Shown here: positions 1-13,700 of the stretch, one piece after another
Numbering within the stretch: the first letter of the stretch is position 1
How the letters are laid out: each line of letters starts with the position of its first letter
Assembly: GCF_910592395.1 (NCBI RefSeq)
Contig: NC_088320.1
Location: 3,720,001 to 3,784,000, forward strand
Source: Lineus longissimus
Taxonomy: Eukaryota > Nemertea > Pilidiophora > Heteronemertea > Lineidae
Reading direction: 5' to 3'
DNA length: 64,000 nt
Translations under genes and position numbers: made by a program
Notes under the pieces: generated by a model
What the model was told of the DNA's origin: nothing
The model's input: the letters and a program-made list of their open reading frames with translations, nothing else
The model's database searches: none

Positions 1-3000
1 GGATTTGTTCAGGAATATGAACAACATGGTGAAGGGTATATTACATTTGATTGGTTGCATTTCTGACGAAGGTGGACTTTGTGGTTTAGCATTTTGCTCT
101 ATCAAAACTTTTACAAACAATCGAAGGAAGACGAAATCTACATATTTCCGACAAAGAATTGCATTATCATGATGACTGTAAATAATGATCAATCAATAAA
201 TGCGATTGAAAAAATAGTGTTCAGTTTTGGTATGATTTCCATCTTTTTGTTGAAAGATTCTGGTATAATTTTGGCTTGACTCTTTGTTCACTTGCGGACC
301 TCAAATATCCGTAGAGAGCTGATATTATGTGCAAGATGTCGAGGGAAGCTTTTTTTCTCTTTCTTTGCGGAAAGACTTGCATTTGAGCATCGCCACTGCT
401 TTGGGAGTGTAGTTATAGAGGTTGATTTGAGTGCAGGCTGTAAAGAAAACAATTTCATAGGAATGTTGAAAAGGACTGTCGCTCCAACTGAAGATAGTCA
501 TAACCATAATAGGCCATGATATGATAGTTTGATCAATTACCTAAGAGCCACCACACACAGGGTTAAGATAAACAGCAAACCGCGAACACGCCACGGTTCG
601 CTACTCCCCTACACCTACTGATGTCTTCCTTGAAGATGAATAGCCCGAGTGTCCCCGGTGCGGTCCGGCCCGTCACAGACCCATCCAAGTATCTTGATCG
701 GACAATAATACCAAGTTGTCATGAAAGCTATCTTGTTGGTCATCTTAATTTGGTTCCATAGTTCACGGTGGCGACGTGGTCTTGGGGTGGATGAGCGAGG
801 TCAGAGGGCGGTTCCCTAAGGTTCGGGACTTGCTGGTCGAGATTGATTCAAGTCCCAGGTCTAACCAGGGAAAAGATAAGACATTTATGGCAAGACATTT
901 ATGACAAGACATGCAATGCGGGGAATAATAAGCAGTATATGTTGTTCATATTTTGCTCAAGATACGGTTAAAGTCGGTATACTTACTGGCGTTCTTGTCT
1001 TAAAAAGAAAGCATATAAAACTGTCAGTCTCAAAATATATCATTATATCATACAAAAACCTCACAAATATGACGAGACGGCAACCCTTACCTGACTTTAG
1101 CTACATGTATTTGTAGAAAAAGATACTCTAAGACGGTCGTCGCCGAAACGACGTCCAAACGAATAACAGTGGCATCCCGACGTTATGGTTAAACACTGTA
1201 AAGTTAGATACCAATAAGAAGGGATATTACAAAACCGTCATTGAACATCTTCAAAGCAAGATGTCTCCCCAGATGATAAATGAGCAATGAAATGAAACGT
1301 TTAAAGATGGCCGCCATATTGGTGACGGTGCAGATTTGAACTTGAAGAAAAGATGGCGGCAATCAATCACGCTGTAGAGACAACGCGCAACAATGGGATT
1401 CACAGGTCTGTAATTAACGCTGACCGGGTGGACATGAGGCTACATCCTCAACCTGAAATATAAATCAAATCACGACTCAGGTTTGTATAAAGGTATCTTT
1501 GAAGATCAGAAGCACATTATTAAATCATCAATCAACTCTAACTTGATATTGCTACATCAATCAAATGCAAGTTTACAACTTTCTTGTGTGAAATTATGAA
1601 ATAACTATGGCGTATATAGCAATTTTAATACGATCGCTGATGATCACAAAGATGCATCTCCATTTGAAGTGAAAAAGAATGTCCACATCTTCAGGTCTGG
1701 CCAAACCTGATTGTGTATAACAAAATGGCGGTCTACTTACTTTCATTTCGTTTGTATCTCATCGCTGACCAATCAGAACTGTTTTAACTTGCGATATGGT
1801 GTAATCATGGTATCTGTCTGGAAGAGAAAGCTAGACAACAACGAGAAAAGGATAATTAAAAGTGTGTATTGAATGGACAGGCATGAGAACTTGTTTGACG
1901 GAAGATGTCGGTGAAATTAATGAAAATCAAATCATCAGCGGGAACAGAAAACAATTAGTTTGGCTGTTGAGAAGGACGCGTTGCATTCCCTCCGCCATCA
2001 TTACCATGAGGAAATAACCATAAATAAACAACTCTTCCTTAGTCTTCTTCCATTTAGCTCGTTTTTTTAGCCATGATGGGATTTTCCCGCCCTGCGACTC
2101 CATGTTAGATTATCACCACTCAAAATGGTTACAATCAAATGTCTTAAGCATACCAGCGTTTCTCCTGTCTTGGTCTCTACAATTTTTCTCATCCCCAACT
2201 ATTCAAATTTCAATTAGTACTAAATGATCAGCGTTTGCAAAACGGAACAGCGTTATTTGACACTATTTTCACCTCTTGTCTAGCAATTTCCTGTATCCGC
2301 ACTACAACACCATCGCGGCCGTTTAATCACAAGACGGTATGACAGGCGTTGTCAATGTGAATCAATTAAAACGAAGAGCGAGCTTTAATCTCATGCTAAC
2401 ACTCAATCGCTTTCTAATGTCCATCATTTTAGATTTATTAAAAACTAAGGCAGGGGTGAGCGAGGCTATTATGACTGATTATAACTGTCATTTTGCCAAC
2501 ACATATTATGGCTACAAAGTAATTGAGTCGTGAAGAATCTTGCTGTATATCATGATCATTTGACAGCAATTGTATCATTTTCAATAATATTGGTGTTGAG
2601 AGTCATCAGAGGTTTCGAGGAGATTGGCGATTATTGTTCTTGTGGCAAGCAGCGTGAAGAGATAGTGATGATGGCGACCAGAAACACAGAAGAGGAGGAG
2701 CCCCTGGGAGCATTTATTATCTCTAGGTTGTGGGTATACATCGCGGGTACCCCGTGCCCAGGCGACCGTTTATTATTGGTTACCAATAATGCGTGATGAC
2801 TTCTGGTAAGATAATTATGTGCCGTACATACAAGTACTTCACCATATAAACCCATTATTCCTAGCTGAACTAGATAGGAGAGGTACTTTGCCGCAAAGAT
2901 GGCCTTCACTGAAGTAGGCTATCAAATGGGCACAACGACCAAATTCATACTATATTGATCGACATTCAATCCATATAAAATGTTCAATGATAGAACAAAG

Positions 3001-3255
3001 TAGGCCTCCAATGTTAAGAGTAGATACTTACCGTATAACAAGGTCCATGAAGGAATCATTGCAAAATTGACATTCATAAGTTAAAGTTGGATGCTACAAG
3101 TCGACTCGCGCCTTTTAAAGCGAGTGAAACCCTTTTCTGTTTAAAGTCGGAATAGGGCCTATTCATTTTCACCACAACCACAACATCGTTAAGTTAGCTG
3201 TGCATTGTGCATTGGTGAATACGTAGGTGTAAATAGGAAGGATAACGAAGCGATC
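1..3255. other. Region without a recognisable gene
   Basis: I found no open frame here that resembles a known protein, and none with convincing splice sites. The stretch holds a possible tRNA-derived SINE near 760-865, a short 14-bp tandem repeat near 876-905, and a near-perfect 19-bp palindrome near 2772-2792 made of two opposed ATTGG/CCAAT boxes. The last few hundred bases probably contain the promoter and 5' leader of the transporter gene that starts at 3256. A small hairpin (ACTCGC and GCGAGT arms) lies near 3103-3125. Confidence 0.5.
760..865 (+). mobile_element. Candidate tRNA-derived SINE head
   Basis: The sequence at 769-779 (TGGCGACGTGG) matches the RNA polymerase III A-box consensus at about 10 of 11 positions. 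The sequence at 845-855 (GATTCAAGTCC) matches the B-box at about 10 of 11. The boxes are in the correct order and about 66 bp apart, wider than in most tRNAs but tolerable for a leucine- or serine-type derivative or a SINE. I could not fold a cloverleaf, so I do not call a functional tRNA. No second copy is obvious in the window. Confidence 0.3.
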
Positions 3256-6200
3256 ATGGATCGGGTGTCAAATCACGAGACTGACCATCAAGGGCCTGGT
3301 GGTACACATGAAGGAGTACGCGGCTTGCCCATCGTGATCTGCCATTCTCCATCAGACGACGACTTTGAAAACACACCCCTGCTTTTGGGCGCAGAGGACC
3401 ACGACGAAGCCCAAAGCCCGATGCCGCAATCCCCCGCAAGCTCGAGGAGTTCTGGCGATACCCTCTCCTTGTCAAGCCTGGAAAGTGAAGGCAGCGCAAG
3501 TGCGTGTTCCCCAGAAACTAACCTTGTCGTCGGCTCTGCTCCAGAAACCCGAGGCCAAGTCTCTAATACGAATACGCCAGCGAATGGGATGGATAACCAT
3601 ACCTCCGACTATTTCTCGAAGCCCAAAAATATGCATCTACATCGAGTGGCTGCTGACGTGACATGTCCCTCTTCGAGTGTCCCGACCGGAAATACGGGCG
3701 AGGACAAGCGGACCCGGGAATGTCTTAAGCAAAATGGTATGAACAAGAAGTTGAAGTCAATTTTGAAGAGAAGAGGGAGTGACCATACGCGGGATGTTCG
3801 TAAGATTAGCACGGCAACGTTCAAAATTGATTGCATTGCCCAAGCAGAGACCCGCACGGAAAGGACTTCTCTCTTGCAAGTTGAGGGAAGTGACGAAAGT
3901 CGCAGGGTTTCTTACAGCCTGCCCGATGGGCACGACGAAACTCGTCAAACATTGCCTTCAGCGGGTATGCCTTTCAGAGTTTATAATACAAGATAGTAAG
4001 TATCTTCAACAGTGGGCCCAGTTGTACAAAACAAGTTTCGTCAGCAACGTCTAGCCCATTAGACTTACCACCGTAGTGGCGAACTAGTTTTGAACAACCT
4101 GGCACTGAAGCTGACTTTATTTCAAAAACTTTGATATAACCTGGACACGACGTGCGTTAAAGTTCAACTGTGGGGATACATACATGTAGTTAAAAGAATA
4201 AGGACTACACGGACAACGACTCTCTTATTTGAAAATGTTTGCAAAACTGCCACGGTATTGCCATATGCCAGTACCTCGACATTTACATTTTCATTCCAGT
4301 TATGTTTTGTTCATCTTCTGCGCCTTTGGCTTCATCTATGGCTTACTATGGAACACCTCGGGACCAGTAGCCAAAACTGTTAAAGCTCTTTTCGACTTCA
4401 ATAATGGTGACATTGCCCTGATCGCTAACTGGGGGCCAATTGGGTTCACGCTTTCACTGGTGATCTATACTCTCATCATCCAGAGGAAAGGTGGGTATAT
4501 GGGTACTCTCTAAGGCATAACCGCTTTGACTTCTTGACGATGTCACAATCCAAGTAGGCCTACGCATTCCGACGGATGCGATATCTTAACGGTAGCTTGT
4601 GAAATGCGGACACGGTGAACAACATAGTGTGTTGTACCAGCGATGAAGCGAAATAGCCTCTGTCTTACTCCTTCGTGCAAGATGTTCGTCAACCAGCATG
4701 GATAATAAGGTTTAGTATCGGTTAGTTATCATTTTTCTCAACATCATGAAGGCTGGGAAACACGAACGTTGGCATAGCAAGAGAAGAGATGCCGAGTCTC
4801 TGCTCAAGGCAAAATTAGTACACCTCCCATTCTTTAACAGTCATTTCTGCTAAAACTGCATCGCCTAAAATCGTTTCTTTATTTCAGGTCTGCGCTGGGC
4901 ATGTCTTTGCAGCGCCACTATCATGTTTCTCGGCGCTGGGATACGTTGTCTGGTGGCATGGCAGAGGGTGTACGCGAGATGGTAAGGGGTAGCCTAACTA
5001 CACGAAGTGGACGAACTCGTCGCCAACGAGGCCGACTAATAGCAGTTGAATTAAAATTCACACACGTACTGGCATGTGTGACAAATCCCATAGTGTACGC
5101 CCTGATCATGTAGAAGTTTGCGATTGGATTTTTGGAAAGAAAGCTCAACTTCAGATGCCTAACTCTCGAGACCTGAGCGATCGGCCACCCAAATATCACG
5201 AGATCTCTCAGGGAGGTGCATGATTTTACCAGGGTGGATGGTACGACCTCCGGTTCCCCGAGTTATAGCCCGGCGTCAAAGCGCCAGTCGAGAAGGCAGT
5301 TTTTTACTGTTACTTTCCATTTGTGGCTCTGATGGAGTAAATTATTTTCCAGGTTCTTTAACACTGGCTACCTCTGTGTTGGCTTGGCCAGATTCATGGC
5401 ACAGGTAGCCGCACCAGTCCTATCAGCCACTTGGTTCAAAGCGGAGCAGAGGACAACAGCTACTGCTACAGCGGTGCTGATGCCTCAGTTGGGCATGGCG
5501 CTATTCTCAGTAGTTGGTAAGGTTATTTTTCAACCACACTGCCTTGAGAAAACACACCACGAGAAAGCGCTAATCTCGCCAAACGTAAATATCACCCAGT
5601 GTTCTCAAACCTAACTAGAGCCAAGAATCTTTAGGATCTTAAGATAAGATCGATCGTCTACAAGAGCCGTGGCGGACATATAAAACAGTGGCACAAATGA
5701 ACCCTTGCTCTGTAGCGCACAATGCATGATCAGGCAAAAACCACAAAAATAAGACATCGAGCTGAGACTAGGATGCGCCACATTCGGGACAGACATGCTA
5801 CATCGATGTATGTGCTTGATTTCAGAATCCTACATGGTTGAAGAAGAGTGGAACACAACAGGTCAGACAGCCGCAAATGTCAGTGACCGCATAGCTGCTT
5901 CAGGTGAAGATAAAACAGTTTAGTTCTTCTCCAGAAAATGAAAACGAAGTTAACCCAAAATGTATATTGCTGTTTCAATCTTCTGATGTGCCAACGAATT
6001 GGAAATAGACAATTTCTCCTCTTCAACCGATCGTAGCGCAACCTTCATTTTGGCTACATCCATTGGCTATTATCCATATTCTATAATTGTTCTTTCAGTT
6101 GTTGAGGATCGCATATTCAACGAAATGATGCAGTACATGTACGTTCGTAAGTAGCAGAATTCCTCTATAAAGGGGCACAGTCCAATAACTTAACTCCAAA

Positions 6201-8731
6201 AGGCTGAGTTCATTAAGAGCGAGAGGGCAGAAGTGCAACCATCACACCTCAGGTCGGCCCGGGTCTCGCACCAGAAGCTGGTGGGATACTAGTAGCTCCT
6301 ATAATTACAGAAACATGCCGATCGACGAGTATAAGCTGGCAACATCTTTTAAAGAATCCAGGCTATATGAACCGTCATAGTGATCATGATAGATCTTCCG
6401 ATAATTTTCAGAAGTGTGTCTCGCTGGCGGCATCTGTTTCGCCATGTGGATCTTCTTCCCTGCCCGACCACCGAGTCCGCCAACTAAATCAGCAAGTGTA
6501 ATGCGAATGACACTACGGCGAGGGTTTCGTATGCTTTACAGGTCAGTAGGCCTCACAGAGTGGTGATGACAAATGTTTTAGAGTCTTGGTTAGGCAAAGG
6601 AATGTCACTAAAACGATTTCAGTCAAGCACCATTTTGTTGGTCAGCAAGTACGAATGATTGCAACGTTGTTGATAGCAGTGACAACCTGAACCGTAGCCA
6701 ACGACTGTCGGCGACTATACCCCGACAAGACTACATGAATGTCGAGACCTAGCAGCCCCACGGAAATGTTTTAGTTGATAAACTTAAAAATCTCAACGAT
6801 TTTATAAAACATTGTCCCTGATAAAACCACTGACACTAGAAGGTCTGTACGCTAGTCTCAGTGATAAAATTAACTCGGTCATTTGCAGAAACCACGCCGT
6901 CAATTTTGACAATCCTCTGTCATGGCCTCTGGTGGAAGTGCGACTAAGCATCGAAGCGTCTCTGTTGTCTCCCCCTCTCAGAACACAAGAAACATTTGAT
7001 TCTTCATAGTTGTCATATTGCAGGAACCGAAACTTCTGGATTGTGGCCATTCCTGCCAATGCTGTTAGTGGTGTCTTAGTGGGATGGATTAGTCTCATTG
7101 AGTTAATCTTCGAAGCCGGCCCCTACTTAGAGCAGCACATGTGTGGTTGGATGATCTTCGGCAATGTATTCGGTGGGCTAACTGCCGGACTCATCATAGC
7201 AAGGTTGGTGAAATCTGTCTCATGATTTTAATCGGTCACTACAGCCCGTGCATTGAGATCCTCTGCAATTGCTGTTGCCACATTGACAATGTCACTGGCG
7301 TTGAGAAACAGCACATAGCTATATATCCGTGATTGCACACACCATTCTTGCATATCTTCACGGTGGAATATATCTCACCCAACAGCGATGTGCCTTTTCC
7401 TCTATATTGAAGAACCTCAGACGACAGTCCTTTTTTTTACAGGGCTTCAGATAGAAAGGTATCTCGTATGAAGCCCCTTCTCCTGATCCTGATGTGTGGA
7501 GGTTTTATAGCTATGCTGCTGTTCACGCTCCAAGTCAACCAGATCATTCCCAGCTTGGAAGGCAAGTCATTTTCCATTTGAGTCACACATATCCTTCATG
7601 GCGACAATCTGCAAGGAATTTAGCAGAGAAATATTTCCGCAGAGTCAATTCCATCTCAACTTCTATAACATATGTTTGCAGCAGGGAACGGAATTTTGAC
7701 AACATGCACATGCCAAGGTTTGATATTGCAAGATAGCCTACTACTGTCCATTTTGTCACAGTGTCATATCTTAAATTCCAGTTACAACGTACGCCTCATG
7801 TGTTCTGGTTGGGATCTTCCTCTACGCAGCTCTGCCCCTGATATGTGAGATATCTGCAGAACTAGCCTACCCTGTCCAAGAGCATGTTGCATTGGTCATG
7901 AATATCATCATAATGAACCTGGCCACATTCTTTTATCTTTTGCCACCCTTGTTTCCTCAAGTCCGTAAGTTTACTTCTTGCTATCCTACTGACATCAGTA
8001 TCCAGACTACTTTCTTTAAAATCAGCTACAAGTCTTGTCATTGTCTTCCGATTGTGGCTTAGGACCAATTCACATTGGCTTCCCTAGCCAACAAAATAGA
8101 CTTTCGTGGATTATTTCCATGGGGACAAAATAACAGATAACTTTGGAGTCTGCAGAGAATCAACTTATTTGTAATCTGCATTTGTTGACTTTGCAGCGAG
8201 TTAGTCCGCTGTGTGTTGTTCCTTGGCCATAGTTTACATACATACATGCCAGCATGCAGCTCATTAGCAGCCTCATCAATAGTCACCGGTAACCAAAAAG
8301 ATATCACAATTAGTCTTCTCTTCCCCGGCTTCTTTTGAACAACCTTGACGTACCGGTACATCATGATCTATCCCTCATGAACCATCTTCTTTTTTGTAGC
8401 TGTAACATGGATTAACTGGACCTTCCTGGGTGTTATAGGCGTGGCTCTTCCTATCACCGCATGCTACAAACAAAAGTACCTGAGAGCGGAGCATGACAAA
8501 TACCTTGACATGCCAGCAGATGGAATTGGGACGTACAAAGTAAATGAGTGGCTACGTAAGGATGTTGTTGAAAATGAACCATTAGCCAGTGACATGAACT
8601 GGATCGAGGACAGGCGATCCAGTACAGCGACAATAGGGAGCATACAAGAGGAATCGTCACCTGTGCTGCGAGGTAAAGAAGGAGGTTCAGAAGAACAGGG
8701 GACAAGAAAGGGTGCTAGTGTTGTAGTGTAG
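3256..8731 (+). CDS. SLC49A4: SLC49A4/DIRC2-like lysosomal major facilitator transporter
   Basis: Exons: 3256-3995, 4300-4490, 4888-4981, 5353-5516, 5826-5903, 6099-6146, 6412-6541, 7024-7203, 7443-7561, 7782-7964, 8400-8731. They join in frame to about 752 aa. From residue about 247 the protein aligns along the whole human SLC49A4 (DIRC2): FIYGLLWNTSGP in TM1, VLSATWFKAEQRTTATA in the middle, and LAYPVQEHVALVMNIIIMNL near the end. Human SLC49A4 is a lysosomal membrane protein reported to move pyridoxine with protons; that role is inferred here from family. The cytosolic N-terminus carries an acidic dileucine motif (ENTPLL, residues 38-43), matching the lysosomal sorting motif of the human protein. 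The N-terminal tail is about 246 aa against roughly 50 in human. The ninth intron appears to use a GC donor. The start is the first ATG in exon 1; no upstream coding exon was seen. Confidence 0.9.
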
Positions 8732-9330
8732 TCAAACACAAGGAAAAGAAGGGAAGTTGACCAGCTTCTCGAGAGTGAAGTTAAGTTGATGGAGGACAGT
8801 CACATACAAGGACATACACGACAGAATGTCTCGTCAGCTTTGAATGTTGGATGGAGCCCTGATGCCAAAAAGGCAAGCACGATGTAGCATTTCAAAGGGA
8901 AGTAAAAGGAAGAAGAACCACGCTGGAGGCGACATTAATAGGACTCTGGACAGGTTTTCTGGTGAAGGGACAATGAGCACCGCACGTGGGATATAAAGAC
9001 ATAGTGGTGTTGTGTAGCATAGAGTCAAGAAGTGAATGACCAAATGCCAGCATTGAGAACTAGTAATGAATGTACTTTGGAAGTATGTTGCATGAGTACG
9101 GCCACACCCAAACTCAGTCAGTCCAAATTTATCCCTTTGAGGAGAATTTATATACTCCATAATATGGACAAGTCCTTCGCTGTACAATCTCTATCAGGAG
9201 AGGAGACACCCAAAGAGGCCCAGTTTGCGAGAGACAATTACTTGACAAAACGAAAGATTTGTAATAATTCAAATATCAATTTATTTAATTACGGATTCAA
9301 CATAAGTAAATAAAGATTTAATCAACAGTA
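8732..9330 (+). other. 3' UTR of the SLC49A4-like gene
   Basis: This stretch follows the stop codon at 8729-8731 and contains no other recognisable coding sequence. A canonical AATAAA polyadenylation signal lies at 9309-9314 and would end the transcript close to 9330. The next gene, on the opposite strand, converges on this point. Confidence 0.6.
9309..9314 (+). terminator. Poly(A) signal AATAAA, SLC49A4-like gene
   Basis: A canonical hexamer about 580 bp past the stop codon, and the first good one on the plus strand after the gene. Confidence 0.5.
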
Positions 9331-9334
9331 CAGT

Positions 9335-10785
9335 CAATCGCCTGGGAATGGTTGGTGGTTGACATTGCAATAAGAACAAGACTTATTTCAGAAATGAAAA
9401 AAATTAACCCATTGTTGAAATACAGACATACATGTACCTTAGAATTTTAAAAAATCTCTAAGCCATGATTCGCTGTGGACTCGGGACTTATTGCTGTCCA
9501 CAACATTCTGAATACAAAGGCGTTAACCTTCACTTGGATGTCATTTATTTAGAACGTCCCATGTTAGAATTCCCAAATCGAAATAAAAAAGAAGCACATG
9601 CACATTTATATGATCACAATTAGTTGGTTGAGTAAACATCACAATGATATATCATACATTTCACATAAAAGTTCATCTGTGACACTGGTTCAGTAACACC
9701 TCAGGAGAGCTTAAGAGACAGTCAGAGAGACCATGTCGATTGCATGACTGCAACTCCTTTTAAGGACTACTCAACCCATTTAACTACTTTAAGATCCCAG
9801 GCCTTTCACATACAAACTAGCACATCTTATAATGCTGATCAGTCTATTCTAGTCCCAAACGAAGACATGGCAGACTGTATCCCATAATCATAAATTTATA
9901 ATTTTAAGGCATTGGCCTTTTAAGACATACAATTGCTTAAAATGGTGAACCTAGAACTGTTCAAATTTACACATGTCCAATACAAGTACATGTATACACA
10001 ATAATACCTCGCATAGCCAAATAAGTTGATCGACACTTGAGGGGGCCCCTAACCTCGCTACACTTTCTATGCCGTTTGTTGGAGTTCAGCAATATTATAT
10101 TCTACAAGCATTTCTTTCCCCACATCTCACAGATGATCAAAATGGAATTTCATTTTGGGACACCCTTAGTATTTTGTTTGATCAACAAGAAAGTTTTCCC
10201 AGAGATATTGTGCATCACAAGAGGAGTATCATCCATATATATAGAACTCTTAAATTTACACCTATTTACATTAAGATGCTAGAATATTATGAATATTACA
10301 TCACATGACTATACTATTATGACCCTGGTTTAACATCTTCACACTTATAATTACCAGCATTATTCAGAACGGAACTTTGTTCCACAAACTATAATACAGA
10401 CACAATTAACAGTCACATTTTTGTCTACTAAATGCAATCTAATTATATTGCAATGGCCATACATGTACATCAAGTGCAGTTGGAGAGTCAGGAGGGTTCA
10501 GACGCTCTGCTTTTTCTTCAGTGCAACCCTAGCCCCTACCCCACTAACACACGCACACACACACACAATTCAAATAAGACATCATCAACATTTTTTATTC
10601 TACAATGGTCCCAACACCTTCTGTATCACTGTCAGTGTGTGTGTGTGTGTGTGACCAGGTTAAGGGTCAATTTTTTCAAGATTTCAATCTTGACTTGTTG
10701 GTGCTGCCGCCTCAGAAGATCAACTTCCGTCGGCGCTATCCTCCTTCAGAGTGACAAGCATTTTGTTTGATGGCACAAGTCACTA
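9335..10785 (-). other. Probable 3' UTR of the TBC1D5-like gene
   Basis: Read on the minus strand this follows the TBC1D5 stop codon (10786-10788). A minus-strand AATAAA (TTTATT at 9544-9549) is a plausible polyadenylation signal and gives a UTR of about 1.2 kb. It contains a GT tract at 10634-10653 and a CA tract at 10546-10567, which are complementary on one RNA. The open frames here are low-complexity and not convincing proteins. Confidence 0.5.
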
Positions 10786-13700
10786 CTATGAAAACAAGTT
10801 GGCATTCTCTTCTGAATCATAATTCTGATTCTCTGTATCAGAACTTGACTGCCCAAATCCTTTCGTACTAGAACCAGAGCTCCCAGTCCGGCGGTGGGTA
10901 GTTCTCACATTATCCACACGGTGGAGTCCCCGGCCTAACTCCACACTGATTGGCACACGTTTATTCATGGCATCGCCACCGTTACAATCATTATCAATAT
11001 TCACATAGTCCTGTATCACCTGATCGACATGGAAATTATTCCCACTCGTTTCCACATTCTCCAAATCTGGTGGGCTTTCATTACTATCACTTGCATTATT
11101 TGCATCTAACTTTGTGTCCATAACCGGTGTGGGCTCTGCACCATAATGGTTGTCGTTTATACTAATCTCATCGCTATCCAAGACGTTGTGAGCAAATTTC
11201 AAAGTCCCTTTAAGAACATCTCTAACCTGAAAGAAAAACGAGATGATGATAAGATACAATAAGACAAAATCGCCAAGAAATTAAGATTATCGCCATCCAT
11301 CACACCAAATTAGGTCGCAAGTCGGCTGGCCTGGTATTGAACAATCAATTGACATCTAAAAGGGTTGAAATGCCTCCACCCTTTATACACCGATCAAATT
11401 TCTCAAATGATACAAACCTGTTTAATGCCAGCCACCGCCAAATATATTTCATCTTCACTTTCAAGCACTGGTTGTTTCAAAAGCATATTCTGGAGTTTTT
11501 CTAAAAGATAATACATGGAGATCAGTAACCAGTACTTGAGATTACATAAGCCAGTAAATCCAATTGATAAAGTTGTATCAAACATTTTATCCAGTCACGG
11601 TTTAGGCCTCAACATTGGTCAACGGAAGACAGTCCGAAGCATTTAACACAAAATGATGTGTACATATGTGTCGTCTTTTTAGACCATCTAAGCAATGCCA
11701 AGCATAAACCTACCAATATGAATGTCCATCTTGCTAGCACAGTATTTACACATAGCCTCCATGTCATTGATGCGACCTTGAAAAAAGGCCGAGTCATTCT
11801 GAACCACAATGTTCCCAGAGTCCTGCGGCAAAGAAGGAAAGAGAAAATTCATCAAAGTACCACCTCAGGGTGACCCTAGGATATGCTAACAAAGATGTTT
11901 GCCTCATATAAAGAGAGGGGAAAAATGCAACTCGTCATCTCCTTTTCAAATGTTGCCAAATGCTAGAAATTGGTCTCCTGCTTACCGTCTTGCGATGTCT
12001 TTTCACCTTTGACTTATTCGGCAGTGATTTAGACTTTGATCCATTAGCACCATATTGCTTCTCTGGGGAGAATTGTTCCATTTTCTGGGGACTAGCATTC
12101 GATTCGGATGATCTCAGGCTGAGCGTTTCCATTCGGGCCAGACTCTGCGCAGAGACGGCAGGTCTGACGGGAGTATCTGAAAGATCATCGCGCATGGTCT
12201 CCACCATGGACAGACTAGCACTCGATAGTTTACGATGCGCATCTTTCTGGGGCACTTCTGAAAATGAGAAAAAAATCAAGTCCACGTAAATATTAATTTA
12301 ACATGTTTAAAGAGTATAAAAGGAGCATTTGCATTTGTGTTTTCTGACTAACAATATTGTCAACAAATTAGTTACTGTAAATAGGTATTTTTTAAAATGA
12401 CCAACATGACCACTTTCACAAAGCAGTAAAATAGGCACAATTTAATTTGCCGCACACAATATGAATGCGCAGTAGTCATGATAATGAAATCAAAGAGACC
12501 TTTCGAATGGACATGCCAAATAATACAGTTAGCAGACATAGAGAGTGCTAGTCCATAATGTTAGATTTACAATGCAGCACGCACTGTTTTGTCAAACTAT
12601 ATGAACTAGGCCTAATTCAGGAGGCAAACATCACTTCACGTTTGAGGGAATAAATCCGTCAAACTTCAAAAATTGAATAACATTCAAACACGTGCAGTAC
12701 TATAGTGATCTGTGCAACTGCCTGTTAGAACATGGTTAATAGGTGCACTATACTACATCTACAACTACGTAGCATTATGCTGTTGTCTAGTCTAACTACA
12801 ATACTAACCCGTACCTGGTGAAACGTCCGTTAGTAAATTCATAGGTTCACTGGTGGATTTGTGAAGTGGTTGGGAGGAAGCGGATAGTGTCAGGCTCTTC
12901 GGCCGTGACGACGACGAGTTATTCATTTTTCGTGTTAGCGATGAGAAGCCGGTGAATGCGGAGGCTTTGAATTTGTTAGCAAGGTCGACGGCCGAGACTA
13001 GAATGGAAAGCAATGTGTGTGTGTGTTAGTAACGTACAGATAGGGATGGGTTAGAAGGTCGGGAAAATACGTGTAGTTTGGTAAGGGATGGTCAAACAGG
13101 TTGGTGATAACTGGAATTTCATATCATAATAATGTTAATGGCATTTTCTTGATTGCAATTTCGTGATTTGAAATGTGATGTGATGACTTTTGACGTTCTG
13201 TCTAGACGGTTGGTGGAGGTGTGCATGAGGCTGACCAACAAGAACACACATGACACCTTTCATGCTTTTCTAAACTCTATTTGAACTTTTGTTAGTGGTA
13301 AGACAAGCTCAGTGTCGATTTTTCATTGGTTTATAGGGGCTTACCACTTCGCCAAGGCTTTTTACGGTTTCTTGCTGAAATACAGCATTTAATCATGTGA
13401 TATTATACCTATACCACCATAAACGGATAGCAGATGAAAACTTTTCCTTCCTTTGAAACGTACATTTTACCCAAAGCGAAGGAAATATACACCCAAAAGA
13501 ACCAAACTGATCGAACAAAATGACCATGACCAAAACGAAATTGATCCAAAACCAGATATTTGTTAAAATAAACATACATGAACTGTGTGATTGTCTTGCA
13601 TCGGGAGATAAAAAATACCCATGGAAAGACTTTGGTCTTGGTCGGTGTGATACTCTCAGACCTGAATTGATTTGATACAACATAGTGAATCCGATGTACC

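Noticed and set aside
2772-2792. Palindrome with opposed CCAAT boxes
   Set aside because: Short and isolated, over 400 bp from the next start codon; could be a promoter element but nothing else supports it.
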